In this document: piece by piece, positions 1 to 11,970 of the stretch
Layout of the letters: each line of letters begins with the position of its first letter
How positions within the stretch are numbered: the first letter of the stretch is position 1
Assembly (NCBI GenBank): GCA_033675265.1
Contig: JAUJYZ010001120.1
Coordinates: 236,388 to 300,387 of the forward strand
Direction of reading: 5' to 3'
Length of the DNA stretch: 64,000 nt
DNA from: Actinostola sp. cb2023
Lineage: Eukaryota; Cnidaria; Anthozoa; Actiniaria; Actinostolidae
Notes under the pieces: model-generated
The model's input: only the letters and a program-made list of their open reading frames with translations
The model's database searches: none
Told to the model about the DNA's origin: nothing
Translations under genes and position numbers: made by a program

Positions 1-109
1 AAATGATGCCTGGACCGGAAACACAAAGGTTTATCTGTCTGTTACATAATCACGATTGTTTCAAAAAGAGAAAGAAACCCCAAGTTTTGATTCCTCTTTG
101 TGTCACCAG

Positions 110-2840
110 GAAGAACTAGAGGAACTACAAGCTGTTATAGATGCTGAAACAAGCAAGTTCAGTGAGAAGACGAGGACAACTGAAGATGTAATCAAAGTCA
201 AAGCCGTGGAGGTACAACTTTTGGAACACAGATTCCATTTTGAAAACTCATGGTTACATCATAACTATAGCAGACACCTACATTCAGTCTTACATTCTGT
301 CACACAGTGCACAAACATTGTACTGCATTGTTGACAATATGATTGCAGTCTTAATGTTGCACAACAAATTTTTATGGCAATCATTGCATGTTGCAATATA
401 TTATTACTCTTCCAAGAAAGTAACATAGAAGATCTTTTGAATACTGTAGCGATAGCTTGATATCAATAGACATTGTTCCCGGGCTCATGAGGAACTTTCA
501 TCAGATGGATTGCACAATAGAACTGACTCTGCTAGATAGTACATGGAGGGAATGTTTGCCCTTGCTTTCTGGAGTCCATTAATGAGATATGCACAGGGAC
601 AAATGCATTACATTTTAGATGGAGTTTTTAATGATGTCGTTCCTTATTTATTTGACATAGGACATAATGAAGTCTCTAAATCAGAATGTGAAAGATATGG
701 CCCTTCAAAATATGATAATGATAAAGGTAGGATAACAAGTGTAAAAGGAAGAAAGAAAGAAAGAATGAATGAATGAATGAATGAATGAAACAGAAAGAAT
801 GTGATGATTCCAAATGCGTACATGACTCATGATGGTGAATTTTAATGACTGTAATAGCGCCATTGAAACTTGGGAAATGTTGCTTTAATAATCCATTATT
901 ATTGTTGTTATTACTATTATTTATTTTATTATTATTTCAATTTTATTTTCTCATTTCCAGGAAATTGAAATGCACTCAAAGGAAGCTAAACTTCTAGAAA
1001 CTAAGAATAACAACTTAGAAAACAAAATACAGTAAGTATTGCATCAGGTTAACAAACAAATCAGACATTCCTAGCTAGTAGAGCAGTTCCCTTCCCCCTC
1101 CCCCTCCTTCTGCATGTTGTCCTTACCCCATTCTTCCCCACCCCTGCTAGGAATGTATATTTTGCAGGCTAGTCCCTGCATGACTACACAGCATCCCTAC
1201 CTATTAACCATACTCTAGAACAATCAAAACAAGATGTGGTTTGAGTCAAAAGGTACACAGATGATGCAACAGTGCAGCAATATTGTTACAGGGTGTGTTT
1301 ACCCCTGCAATAAAGTGTTGTCGCCAAGGATATTGAAGCTGTGTACTACAGGGTCTGTGGAGCAAGTTTAAAAGTGCTGGGGCAAAAATATTGTTCTTCC
1401 GTACAAGGGTCACAATGACGATACCATTTTTAAAATCTCCTTAAAACTTTTACTGCCTGTGGACAAAAAAGTGGTGGGGAGTATAGCCCTACCAGCCCCT
1501 GCCCCCTCTGCAGGTACCAGCCCCTGCCCCCTCCGCAGGCCCTGCACTGTGCAACATTGCATGCAACAAGTTACAGAGTTGGAGACAAGCTGAAATCGTA
1601 CATGTTGTGGGTATATTTGCACACAATGTTGTATCATACATGTACCGGTATGTCTCTGTTCCTTTAAAGACAACTAGGATAGAATGGGCAACAATTTCTT
1701 TTATGATACTTGACAATTTACACCTACACTGTATTTCAAAAAAGGTTGTCAAGGACATCAGTCCATAGGCAATAGGTTATACATCGTTGCAAGACCGAAC
1801 TGCATTATTATGGTAGCAGCTTGAATGGCATGTATGCCGGAAATATTTCATAAAATTTGATTCAAAATGTGTCATTGTCTGTTGAAATGGAAATAGGTAC
1901 GATATTATACAGCCTTTCATACCATTTTAACTATTCAATTTTAGTTACCATAATGCAGTTCAGTCTTGGAACGACCTATAACCTATTGCCTATGGATGAT
2001 GTCCTCGATAACCTTTTTTGAAATGGGTATATAATAATACTGTATTTATATAGCGTAAATTCCATTAGAGTCCAAATACTCTTCACAGTATAACAAACAA
2101 AATAAAAATAAATGCCTAATATAGAGACCCTGACAAAGGTCATAACTAAGAACAAGTAATTTATACACCTGCAGGCATTACAATATACTTGTATTTTGTT
2201 CAGATCTCTTCTCAGTAGTCCTGAGCTGAACACCAAAGAGCAGTTGTTTCCTGATGTGTTTGGTGTAAAAGTGAAGTAAGTTCAAAATAACACCCTTGAC
2301 TAGCTTCTCTCCTGCCCCCTACCCCACCCTCCTGGGATAGAAATCAGGAGGGGTGGAGTAGTGGTTGATGTACCCAACTAAATCCATGAAGCAAAGTAAA
2401 GGTTTACAATGATCAATTAAAGTACTTTGTATTTAGTACTACTGATAGTTGGATCAGGAATTCCTGGTTATTTTTCCACAAGATATTTACAAAGATAGTG
2501 AAAATAATAATACAGCTACTAAATTGTCACTACCCGCAAATTTGGTCAGGGAAAAGTGGGATTAGGTCAGGGAAAAGTGGGATTAGGTCAGGGAAAGTGG
2601 GATTTGGTCAGGGAAAAGTGGGATTTGGTCAGGGAAAAGTGGGATTTGGTCAGGGAAAAGTGGGATTAGGTCAGGGAAAAGTGGGATTTGGTCAGAGAAA
2701 AATCAAGGAATTCTATTTTACCAGACGAGTTATGAACTGTGTTATAATTCATGCTGATCAATTCAATTGTTCTCAATAGATGTACGCCAGATATGGATGT
2801 AGTGCTGAACATACCGACATATAAATACCTACCAATATGA
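110..2840 (+). CDS. Coiled-coil protein, last four exons (5' end outside window)
   Basis: Four exons can be chained in phase: 110-211, 961-1031, 2204-2275 and 2780-2840, ending in TGA. Acceptors are caccag, ttccag, gttcag and caatag; donors are gtacaa, gtaagt and gtaagt. Exons 1 and 2 of this set encode a Glu/Lys/Leu-rich heptad-like stretch (start EELEELQAVIDAET; later EIEMHSKEAKLLE), so a coiled coil is expected. The last ~40 residues are not coiled and end TYKYLPI. A poly(A)-like ATTAAA lies at 2932-2937. I do not recognise the family; it could be a centrosomal, ciliary or kinetochore coiled-coil protein, but nothing specific shows which. Introns hold repeats (see separate entries). Exon chaining is inferred from phase and splice sites only. 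Confidence 0.6.
480..620. repeat. Diverged interspersed repeat, second copy near 62.11-62.23 kb
   Basis: The stretch starting ctcatgaggaactttcatca and ending ...attaatgaga recurs at 62122-62229 as ctcgtgaggaattttcatca ... aataatgaga, with scattered substitutions and a short indel. Both lie in non-coding sequence on the same strand. This is an old dispersed repeat of unknown class. Confidence 0.6.
1500..1640. repeat. Dispersed repeat related to 47.85-48.01 kb
   Basis: The block around gcaacattgcatgcaacaag, followed by gctgaaatcgtacatg and cacacaatgttgta, matches a diverged copy at 47915-48010 (gcaatattgcgcgcaacgaa, gctgaaatcgtgcatg, gcgcaatgtta). It is an interspersed element. The small open frames over it are incidental. 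Confidence 0.55.
1733..2024. mobile_element. MITE-like inverted-repeat element
   Basis: Arms of about 80 bp at 1733-1815 and 1946-2024 are inverted copies of each other, with an outer part atttcaaaaaaggtt and an inner part tccataggcaataggttata. The ~130-bp centre has no coding potential. It lies in the intron between the second and third coiled-coil exons. The target duplication was not resolved. Confidence 0.7.
2544..2697. repeat. 21-bp minisatellite, about 7 copies
   Basis: Tandem units of ggtcagggaaaagtgggatt plus one base, alternating between a and t at the unit end. It sits in the last intron of the coiled-coil gene. Because the period is a multiple of three it stays open and gives a spurious repetitive ORF. 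Confidence 0.85.
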
Positions 2841-3635
2841 GTCTAGTTCTCTACAGATGTACAATGTATGTAAATAGGTTGATTATTAGAAGAAAAGTTA
2901 TATTTTATACTTGTGATAAATGTGTTAACAAATTAAAAGATACGAACAATCATCACCATTAAAAACTGCATCATTGCTGATTTCATTGTCATGTGCACAA
3001 TACTTTACAAACAATACTTTACAGTACAAACTTTATCAGCTGGAATCAATGCCATCTTATCAAGCAATACAGTAAATGATTGCTTTTGTAATAACTCCTA
3101 AATTTTATTTTTATTTTATTTTTATTTCAAGATTCACCCAGAGGTAGTTGTAGAATACAATAGGATACAAGGTCCCCTGCTAAGGTATTAAACACTCAAA
3201 CCCAACCCCAAATACAATAGGATACAAGGTCTCCTGCTAAGGTATTAAACACTCATACCCAACCCCAAATACAATAGGATACAAGGTCCCCTGCTAAGGT
3301 ATTAAACACACAAACCCAACCCCATATGTAAAAGATTTAGACCCGACCCCACCCAATTTCTATGTCGTATTTCCCCTTGTCTGTATTTTCTCTGTTTTTG
3401 TTATTGTAAAATGTTGTCTTGTGGATCCACACTACTTTGACAATGTTATGATGCAATTGATCATCACTAAGATTCTCGTTAAACAAAATTAACTATTTCC
3501 CTTGTGCCCAGTCATCAAATGTTTTGTAATCCACTATAAGTATAACCACCTTAGCTTGTAAAGTTAGTTGTTAGTTGTGTAGAGCGCTCCTCTGACACTT
3601 ATAGCTGTAAAGGAATAGGGAGAGATTGCTTTGTT
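2841..3635. other. Intergenic region with a 57-bp triplicate
   Basis: No gene is seen between the coiled-coil stop and the - strand gene. About three copies of a 57-bp unit beginning aatacaataggatacaagg lie at 3152-3325. The rest is AT-rich sequence without recognisable structure. Confidence 0.6.
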
Positions 3636-3919
3636 TCAGTGCAGTAAACTCAAGTACTTGGTAAGCTTTCTGAATTCATTGTCATTCTGTGGACATCGGT
3701 AGAGTCTCTCACGGGTAGAGAAACCAAAGTGAGCGATGCCTATTACATTATTATGCAGTCTTTGATCCATGGCCAGCAGATAGTTGTCAAGAAATACATC
3801 ATCATTTTGTAATAACCACCTCTGTACATTTTGCAACACGATCACTACTACTGTGCTGTCATCTGAAACATTAGACAAGAGAACAATGAACGTCGCAAGA
3901 AACCGCATTCAATCGGCAT

Positions 3920-5490
3920 ATAATGAATTTACAAGGTTTGCAGAGCACGCGCATGTAAAATTTCCAATGAATTTCCAAGGTTTGAAGAGCGCGCGCACGT
4001 TAAATTTCCTATGAATTTCCAAGGTTTGAAGAGCGCGCGCACGTTCAATTTCCAATGGATTTACAAGGTTGGAATAGCGCGCGCACGTTAAATTTCCAAT
4101 GAATTTCCAAGGTTTGAAGAGCGCGCGCACGTTCAATTTCCAATGAATTTACAAGGTTTGAAGAGCGCGCGCACGTTCAATTTCCAATGAATTTCCAAGG
4201 TTTGAAGAGCGCGCGCACGTTCAATTTCCAATGAATTTCCAAGGTTTGAAGAGAGCGCGCGCCGTTCAATTTCCAATGAATTTCCAAGGTTTGAAGAGCG
4301 CGCGCACGTTCAATTTCCAATGAATTTACAAGGTTTGAAGAGCGCGCGCACGTTCAATTTCCAATGAATTTCCAAGGTTTGAAGAGCGCGCGCACGTTCA
4401 ATTTCCAATGAATTTCCAAGGTTTGAAGAGCGCGCGCCGTTCAATTTCCAATGAATTTCCAAGGTTTGAAGAGCGCGCGCACGTTCAATTTCCAATGAAT
4501 TTACAAGGTTTGAAGAGCGCGCGCATGTTCAATTTCCAATGAATTTACAAGGTTTGAAGAGCGCGCGCACGTTAAATTTCCAATGAATTTACAAGGTTTG
4601 AAGAGCGCGCGCACGTTAAATTTCCAATGAATTTACAAGGTTTGAAGAGCGCGCGCACGTTAAATTTCCAATGAATTTCCAAGGTTTGAAGAGCGCGCGC
4701 ACGTTAAATTTCCAATGAATTTCCAAGGTTTGAAGAGCGCGCGCATGTTCAATTTCCAATGAATTTACAAGGTTTGAAGAGCGCGCGCACGTTCAATTTC
4801 CAATGAATTTCCAAGGTTTGAAGAGCGCGCGCACGTTCAATTTCCAATGAATTTCCAAGGTTTGAAGAGCGCGCGCCGTTCAATTTCCAATGAATTTCCA
4901 AGGTTTGAAGAGCGCGCGCACGTTCAATTTCCAATGAATTTACAAGGTTTGAAGAGCGCGCGCACGTTCAATTTCCAATGAATTTCCAAGGTTTGAAGAG
5001 CGCGCGCACGTTCAATTTCCAATGAATTTCCAAGGTTTGAAGAGCGCGCGCCGTTCAATTTCCAATGAATTTCCAAGGTTTGAAGAGCGCGCGCACGTTC
5101 AATTTCCAATGAATTTACAAGGTTTGAAGAGCGCGCGCATGTTCAATTTCCAATGAATTTACAAGGTTTGAAGAGCGCGCGCACGTTCAATTTCCAATGA
5201 ATTTACAAGGTTTGAAGAGCGCGCGCACGTTAAATTTCCAATGAATTTACAAGGTTTGAAGAGCGCGCGCACGTTAAATTTCCAATGAATTTCCAAGGTT
5301 TGAAGAGCGCGCGCACGTTAAATTTCCAATGAATTTCCAAGGTTTGAAGAGCGCGCGCATGTTCAATTTCCAATGAATTTACAAGGTTTGAAGAGCGCGC
5401 GCACGTTAAATTTCCAATGAATTTCCAAGGTTTGAAGAGCGCGCGCACGTTAAATTTCCAATGAATTTCCAAGGTTTGAAGAGCGCGCGT
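3920..5490. repeat. 44-bp minisatellite in the last intron of PARP14-like copy 1
   Basis: About 35 tandem copies of a unit reading aatttccaatgaatttccaa then ggtttgaagagcgcgcgcac then gtt(c/a). Variants are cca/aca and a 42-bp form lacking 'ca' in cgcgcgcac. Higher-order blocks of about 175 bp repeat exactly (4310-4495, 4749-4934 and 4924-5109 encode identical - strand frames). Each unit carries a GCGCGCGC run. It lies between exons 3 and 4, so the open frames across it are not genes. Confidence 0.9.
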
Positions 5491-8240
5491 TTTTTCTAAT
5501 GTAACACGGAATGTTCATAACTCATCAGTAGTCGAGATAGTTGGTCTTGAGCGGTCGCGTATATAGTAATACAAACAGTCGGGTCAAAATAAACAAAACA
5601 TCTTAACATAATCAACATCACGTTCTTATACTGTGTAAACAAAATGTTACGTGATTGAAACGAATCATACCGTTAACTCCTGTCATTGCAGTGTCGATAT
5701 CTGTTTCAATTCGACAGAAAACAAGCACTGGTATTGCGCCATCGTCGAACTCTGGACTCCATGTCAGTTCCTGAAGCTGCATTATCTGAATAATATCATC
5801 TTCAACATCTCTTGTGTTAGCGAGTTGCTCACATCGTTTGATCAACCAAACTGCAAATTCGAGGAATTGTATAAGAAACATTGTATTGTTCTTGGTGCTC
5901 GAGAATGTGAACGAGTTAACCAGTTTAGCAGAGCAACAGTAGGTTATAAACACTTGAACCGTGCAACATAAATAGTAATGAATATTTCTATTGTTTTCTA
6001 TTGTTTAATTAGTGTTACTTCAGTAGAACGTACGGTTTTAGTGTAATATCTTTATCTCACCACGTACTTCTAGGTCGGTGCTCCTGAAATAGGCGCCAAA
6101 AGATACCAATTCCTTCTTCATATCGGGACAAAGAGGGCAGGATCACCCTCTTAAAAAACGCATCAACTTGTGTCTTGGCCTTGTCGACTTCTCTTTTAAC
6201 TCCAGCAATCAATACTTTACTCGACGATTGTTCAGCGGTTATCTTCAGAAGCATGGACGTCTGAAACCTATCCATAAGCTGTTTCCACTTTGCGGAGAGA
6301 GTCAACGACAGTTGGTCTGCGTCTAGAGGATAATGTTCCACTGCTGTCACTTTCTTGATTAGATCCATCGCCCTGTTTACATCTCTGCGATCTAATGCTG
6401 TAACTATTAGCTTTGTTTCATCATTGGCGTCAGAGCTGACTACAGCATCGATGTGGTGACACCTGAATTTTATTGTAAGAAACACGCCTCCTGCATCAGA
6501 AGCAAGGATAGTCACAATGGAGTTAGGAAGCTCCATCTCATGGTCTTTCAACTTGGATAGGGTTTGCCACACAGCAATCATGCCTTCTGTTACCACTTTG
6601 TATGGCCCTTTGAGGATTATAACCAGGTGGCTTTTCCTCATCGTTGCTTCAAGATCTTTGAATTGTGCTTTAAGGGCTTTAGCAAAGCCCTTGAAACTCA
6701 GTGTGTTATACTGAGCCATAGTGAGATCAATCACCATTGTGATTTTAGATTTCTCATACTCAAGGAATGGAAAGTGACGAACAAGAACTTTTGTACCAAA
6801 TATAACGCACAAACGATCGAAAGAGCTGTCGTCTTCGTCCTTTTGTTCACAGGCAATCTTTCCTGGTTGTACATTTGGATGTTCTTTGGTATTCAACACA
6901 AACTTTGTGTTACCTCCCCCTGATTCAATCAGTTCGCTTATTGCTGTGTTCTCTTTCAGAAAAGCTTCAATTTTTCCCTTCGCTTCACGTACATTCTCTT
7001 TTACACCAGCGATCTGCACCATACTTGACTCTTGGTTTACAGTCACTTTTAGAAGCGTGGATTCTTGAAAGCTATTCATGAGCTGTGTCCACGTGAATAT
7101 CGCAAACAGGATCGACTTTTGGCCAAAGTCTAGAGAAATACTCTCTTCTGCTGTCGCTGTCTTGATCAATTCCACTGCCCTGTTTAGATTACTCTGATCT
7201 AGTGCTGTAACTACAAGCTTTGTTTCGTCATTAGTCTCCAAGCTGACAACTGCGCCAATCTTTTTACTTCTGAACGCGTTGGACAAAAACACGTTTCCAT
7301 CCTCGGATGAAAGAACGCTTACAATTGATCGAGGGAGCTCCATCTCCTTGTCTTTAAAATGAGAAAGTTTTCTCCATACCGACTCAGTACTTTCTCTAAC
7401 CTCTTCCTCGAGTCCTATTAGAATCATCGCCAGTTCCGATTTTCTCGTCATTGTAGCTTCAAGGTCCTTAAATTGGGATTTAAGACGATCAGTAAACCCA
7501 ATGAAACTCATCAATTCAAACTGAGCTTTATTAAGACTGACTTGTTCCGTAGCTCTGGCATTTATAAACTCAAACTTTTCATCTTTCTCTTTTTTCAAGC
7601 GCTCCAGCTGTTCTGCTAAGGATTCGACGTCGAGCATTTTTCCTTTCAAAGTAATTACAACGTCCTCGTTGAATACGGTTATACCGCGGGAAAGATCTCT
7701 ATAACAAGCGCTGTGTTCTAAGTAATCATTAGCCATTTCTCGCCATGTTGCTTGAGAGACCACTACTTCATGTGTGACAATCTGATCGATGTACGACTCA
7801 ATATCAGTAGCCATTTCTCTCCATGTTGCTTGAGAGACCACCACTTCATGTGTGACAATCTGATCGATGTACGACTCAATAGCAATACAGGAATCCTCCC
7901 ATTGCATTTGCGTTATCGTGTTGTCGATGAAGCAAAGCACAACATCTTCTGACCCTTGCTGCCAAGTGCACTCCATTTGGTTTTCCTGTAACAGATTCTG
8001 GAATTCCTGGTGAAAGAATTTCTCGATAAAAACCATCGTCTGTGGATCTACTGCAAGCTGTTTTTCCTTTTCCTCGCCCTCGGGGTTGGCTGATGTTTCA
8101 CCAAGGAATGAATAGTGGGGAACAACCGTCAGTTTCGCATCGTTTATCACATGTTCACGGGTCACCACACGTTCAATTACTGAAAGAAACACAGGAAAGA
8201 GCAGGCCATTAATCACAAATTGAAACTCCATGACGATGCC

Positions 8241-8308
8241 CGAGGATCCAGCGGTTTTTGTCCGGCCGGGAGACTTCGGAGCGCCGGACAAAAACCGCTG
8301 GATCCTCG
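8241..8308. repeat. 26-bp perfect hairpin inside coding exon 2 (copy 1)
   Basis: Arms 8241-8266 and 8283-8308 are perfect inverted copies (cgaggatccagcggtttttg..., and its complement) around a 16-nt GC-rich loop. The same structure sits at 41793-41860 in copy 2, so it predates their divergence. Both frames stay open through it. Confidence 0.85.
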
Positions 8309-8734
8309 AGCATGGATGATGACATAACCGTTGCAATTCTTTTAAGAATTTAAAATCACGTTACTCGAACGAACCTGAAGGATCCTCAAAGAACACAAGT
8401 CTTGTCTCCTCATCAACATACTCTACGTTTATCACTTCTCCACCACCTGAGCTTCTTGGGTTTTCAAAGTAGTACCGTATAGTATCACGTGTTGTACTTG
8501 GTTCCAATCCACACACCTCGACACAGTCGCAAATGCTGAGTGGCTCGATATTCACATGGCTACCATCCAGTGCTCTGGTACTACATCTTCGTTGGACATT
8601 CTCGATGTCTGCAAGAAGGTTGACAATGGTTTAAAATTAACAAATAATAGATTTTTCCTTGAGTGTGAGACCAAAAGTTTAGCGTCATCAAGTAACATAC
8701 TCTCTTTTTGAGACACGCGTTCAGCAAACATCTC

Positions 8735-9410
8735 CTCTTCCCAATCGCCTCTTCCCAATCGCCTCTTCCCAATCGCCTCTTCCCAATCCCCTCTTCCCAA
8801 TCCCCAATCGCCTCTTCCCTATTCCCCCTTCACAATACCCTCTTCCCAATCTCCTCTTCCCAATATCCTCTTCCCAATCCCCTCTTCCCAATCCCCTCTT
8901 CCCTCTTCCCAATCCCCAATCGCCTCTTCCCTATTCCCCCTTCACAATCCCCTCTTCCCAATCGCCTCTTCCCTATTCCCCCTTCCCAATCCCCTCTTCC
9001 CAATCTCCTCTTCCCAATCGCCTCTTCCCAATCTCCCCTTCCCAATCCCCTCTTCCCAATCTCCTCTTCCCCATCCCCTCTTCCCAATCCCCTCTTCCCA
9101 ATCGTCTCTTCCCAATCCCCTCTTCCCAATCGCCTCTTCCCAATCCCCTCTTCCCAATCTCCTCTTCCCCATCCCCTCTTCCCAATCCCCTCTTCCCAAT
9201 CCCCTCTTCCCAATCCCCTCTTCCCAATCCCCTCTTCCCAATCCCCTCTTCCCAATCCCCTCTTCCCAATCCCCTTTCCCAATCCCCAATCCCCTCTTCC
9301 CTATTTCCCCCTTCCCAATCCCCTCTTCCCAATCCCCTCTTCCCAATCCCCTCTTCCCAGTCCCATTCCCCTCTTCCCAATCACCTATCCTCTCCCCAAT
9401 CCCCGAGACC
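8735..9410. repeat. 14-bp pyrimidine minisatellite in intron 1 of copy 1
   Basis: Tandem variants of cccctcttcccaat fill most of intron 1. The strand asymmetry is strong (C/T on +, G/A on -), which could favour triplex DNA. The long [13 protein letters not shown] and [16 protein letters not shown] frames over it are products of the repeat. Confidence 0.9.
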
Positions 9411-9957
9411 TTGCATGAACATTGAGAATAACCAATTAATTTCCAAGGTTGGATGAGTGTGCGTTTTTTCCAGTATGTGGACCGGCTGAGTGTTCTGTAC
9501 TAGAGTACAGGTCTGTCAATAAATTACTTGCGCATAATATGAGTACCAGCGCTGACACTTATTCGGCGCCTGCTGTACACACTGTGATTAACGACTGACA
9601 AACCTTCATCAGAGCAAAAAGTGATATCAGCTAAGCTTTCATCTGCAAAATATTGAATGTCTTCTATCTCTCCTCCTTCAGATAGTCGTTTGTTGTCAAA
9701 GACGTTTAGCAGGGCGTCTTTTGTCGTGCTGTTGGAAATGCCGGTTACCCGGTACACACGTGACTGTTCTTCATCAGTTGCTCGTGAATCTTGCTCTGAT
9801 GTGGGCGTGGTATTCTTGGGTCGATCCTGCTGCATTCTGGACGCTTTCAGTGGATCTAAAGTATGTTATATATTTCAATTCATAGTTTTAATCTAATAAT
9901 AATAATCTAATAATAATAATAACATTTTATATATAGACTTCTTATTAACCTCGTTTG

Positions 9958-10175
9958 CTAGGTCCTTGGGCCATAAGTCAGTGAAAAGAAACTCGGTCCA
10001 TAACTTAGGGTGTTTCTTGGTGCTACAGTCTGCATTGTATTCTTGGTTAGGTATACCTGCAGGGTATTGTTTTGGTTCAAGTTCATTCTTCTCGTTCTTT
10101 GTGTTCATTGTCTAACGTCATCTGGTGTTCTGCAACACCAAGAAACCTCCATAACTTACGGTACGGACCTCACAC
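9958..10175. mobile_element. Inverted-repeat element upstream of copy 1
   Basis: The motif ggtccataacttagggtgtt ... cttggtgctaca near 9990-10030 recurs inverted near 10125-10170 (caacaccaagaaacctccat ... acggtacggacc). This is a short, diverged MITE-like palindrome. It has no recognised product. Confidence 0.5.
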
Positions 10176-10284
10176 TAGGTTAATAAGAGGTAGTATTTTA
10201 CCTCAAAGCTTCAATAAGTTTACTTGACATTGATTGACAAAAATAAACTTTGACGTTGGCGTGTATTAAAAGCCGACCATAATC

Positions 10285-11455
10285 ACAGGCAGTCCAACCA
10301 TAGTTCTGAGGATATTTATAATTATAAATAAAGATATTGGTAGTCGTATGCGCGCATCGTTTTTTGATGGGTTTCCTGTGGTAGAGCGCACGCAAAATAC
10401 GTATTACGTTGGGCTCTCTGTGCATAGAAATGTATATTATCATTCGACTCATTTCTATCCGCAGTTCTGATTGGCTGAATAACCTGCAAATAACTGCGTA
10501 CAAATAATGGTCTGAGCATGCGCAGTGAAGATTAAGCAATGTTCGCTGCAAATAACGGTCTGAGCATGCGCACTTAATTGATCATTCACAGTGTAAACAT
10601 GGCAGCTCGATTTACAAATTTTTTTCTTGATGTTTAAATTCAATAAATTCCTTATTGATAGAAATGAGTCGAATGATAAAACAATTATTGAACTTGGTTA
10701 TCGCAAAATATCGTGATTTCGTCAGTGTCTCGCAGATTAATTATTTGCCTGGCCTCTGCCTTCGGCAAATAATTAATCTGCTCGCCACTGACAAATCACG
10801 ATATTTTGCTCAACCTCGTCCAATAATTGCTTAATGTTGGGCTCCCTGTGTTGCATCCCGCAAGACGCGCCCGCAGCAATGTAGTATATTACACAAGTTG
10901 TATATTTGTTTCACTACTACACTTATACGGGTGTGTCCTGTGGGACACACACAGGGAACCCAACAAATAAAATAATGCATATACATTTCTTCCCAGGGGG
11001 GTACTCAGGGGTATCAGTGACGGGGAGGTGCGAATGAGGCCAAACTTTTTAACCCCCAAAAAGTACATTACGCAAAAACAAGACCCCAAAAAAGTCCAAC
11101 GGCCCAAAATCGTAACCCCCCAAAAGTCCAATTTTTCTCCGCGTAAAATCGAGAACGGTAGGATATCATTTTTATCAACCCCCCAAAAAGTCCTTGCCAA
11201 AATCTTTATATCAAAAAAAGTCCAGCAGAAAATTGATAACCCAAAAAAAGTCACAAGCCGCGAATTTCAAACCCAAAAAAGGTCTTCGCACCTCCCCGTC
11301 ACTGATACCCCTGAGTACCCCCTCCCCCCCTGGGCATTTCTTATTTCGCGCGCGGGCTCTACCACAGGAAACCCATCAAAAAAGACCAATATCTTTTTTT
11401 ATAATTATAAATAGCCTCAGAAACAATGGTTGGCCTGCCTGTGCCATAATTCTTT
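10285..11455. mobile_element. Composite TIR element, ~110-bp arms, with nested hairpin and MITE
   Basis: The outer arms at about 10285-10395 and 11345-11455 are inverted copies. They share gatgggtttcctgtggtaga and an AT-rich ttataattataaata stretch. Inside is a second palindrome at about 10680-10835 with near-perfect ~60-bp arms (ggcaaataattaatctgc side). A third, at about 10996-11325, is an element whose arms read gtactcaggggtatcagtga ... gtgcgaa, and its centre is rich in aaaaagtcc. No transposase is seen, so all are non-autonomous. Confidence 0.7.
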
Positions 11456-11970
11456 CTATTTAGCATAATTTGTCACGCGAAGAAGGTAAACGTTCCGTCC
11501 TTGCCGCCTCCGTCCCCCTTAGACAAACTGGGTGCCCGAGAATGATACATCCCCCACCCCTCCCTGGGGGAGGGGAAGGGAGGAGGGGGGGGGGGGGAGA
11601 GGGGGGTGGAAACCGGGACCCCAACGAGGTACCGTACAATTTTAGCTGCGGAAACTTGATCCTCAGACAAAGCATGTATTCGGTCACGCGTAGGGCAGCT
11701 ACAAGGAAATACAGTACACAGAATGCTATATCACTGATTGCAAGCAAATGAACACGATATCGACAGACGAAAAACGTCTTCCAAACTAATTTGCGCTTTT
11801 CCAAAATGTGAAAAAAACGTTTATTCTCCATTAAATGTCACTGAAAAAAATATCCTTCCGTTCAACAGTACTATAACCTCAACGAAAAAATAAAAGATCC
11901 GTAAGATTTCATTGGACACTGACTACAGAAATTTTGTTTCTGATGAAAAACACAAAATCGTTACGCCATT

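Larger units (their letters stand above)
3636..9835 (-). pseudogene. PARP14-like RRM/KH protein gene, copy 1 (one in-frame stop)
   Basis: Four exons join in phase on the - strand: 9835-9547, 8609-6068, 5850-5671 and 3862-3636 (stop TGA). Exon 1 carries an RRM-like fold (YRVTGISNSTTKDALLNVF ... GGEIEDIQYF). Exon 2 begins with a second one (CVEVCGLEPSTT ... YFENPRSSGGGEV), the style of the N-terminal RRMs of PARP10/PARP14. KH-like repeats follow, with GVKENVREAKGKIEAFLKEN-type motifs. The last two exons encode ~136 residues I do not recognise. No macrodomain or PARP catalytic domain is seen. Exon 2 has an in-frame TAA at 8361-8363 where copy 2 reads CAA, so this copy is probably broken unless that base is an error. 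A 78-bp in-frame duplication (about 7730-7885) is unique to this copy. An upstream exon before 9835 is possible. RNA-binding or antiviral roles are inferred from the family only. Confidence 0.6.

Noticed and set aside
3920..5490. CRISPR-like look of the regular arrays (also 28530-28640 and 62769-64000)
   Set aside because: Repeats are contiguous without unique spacers, no cas genes are present, and the context is eukaryotic.
8708..9418. 236-codon Pro/Ser-rich frame and its G/R/W/E-rich antisense frames
   Set aside because: Pyrimidine minisatellite in an intron; the 14-bp unit keeps frames open because stop triplets are absent from C/T repeats.
10889..11414. ~120-codon frames on both strands
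   Set aside because: They lie in an inverted-repeat MITE with aaaaagtcc repeats; no family resemblance.
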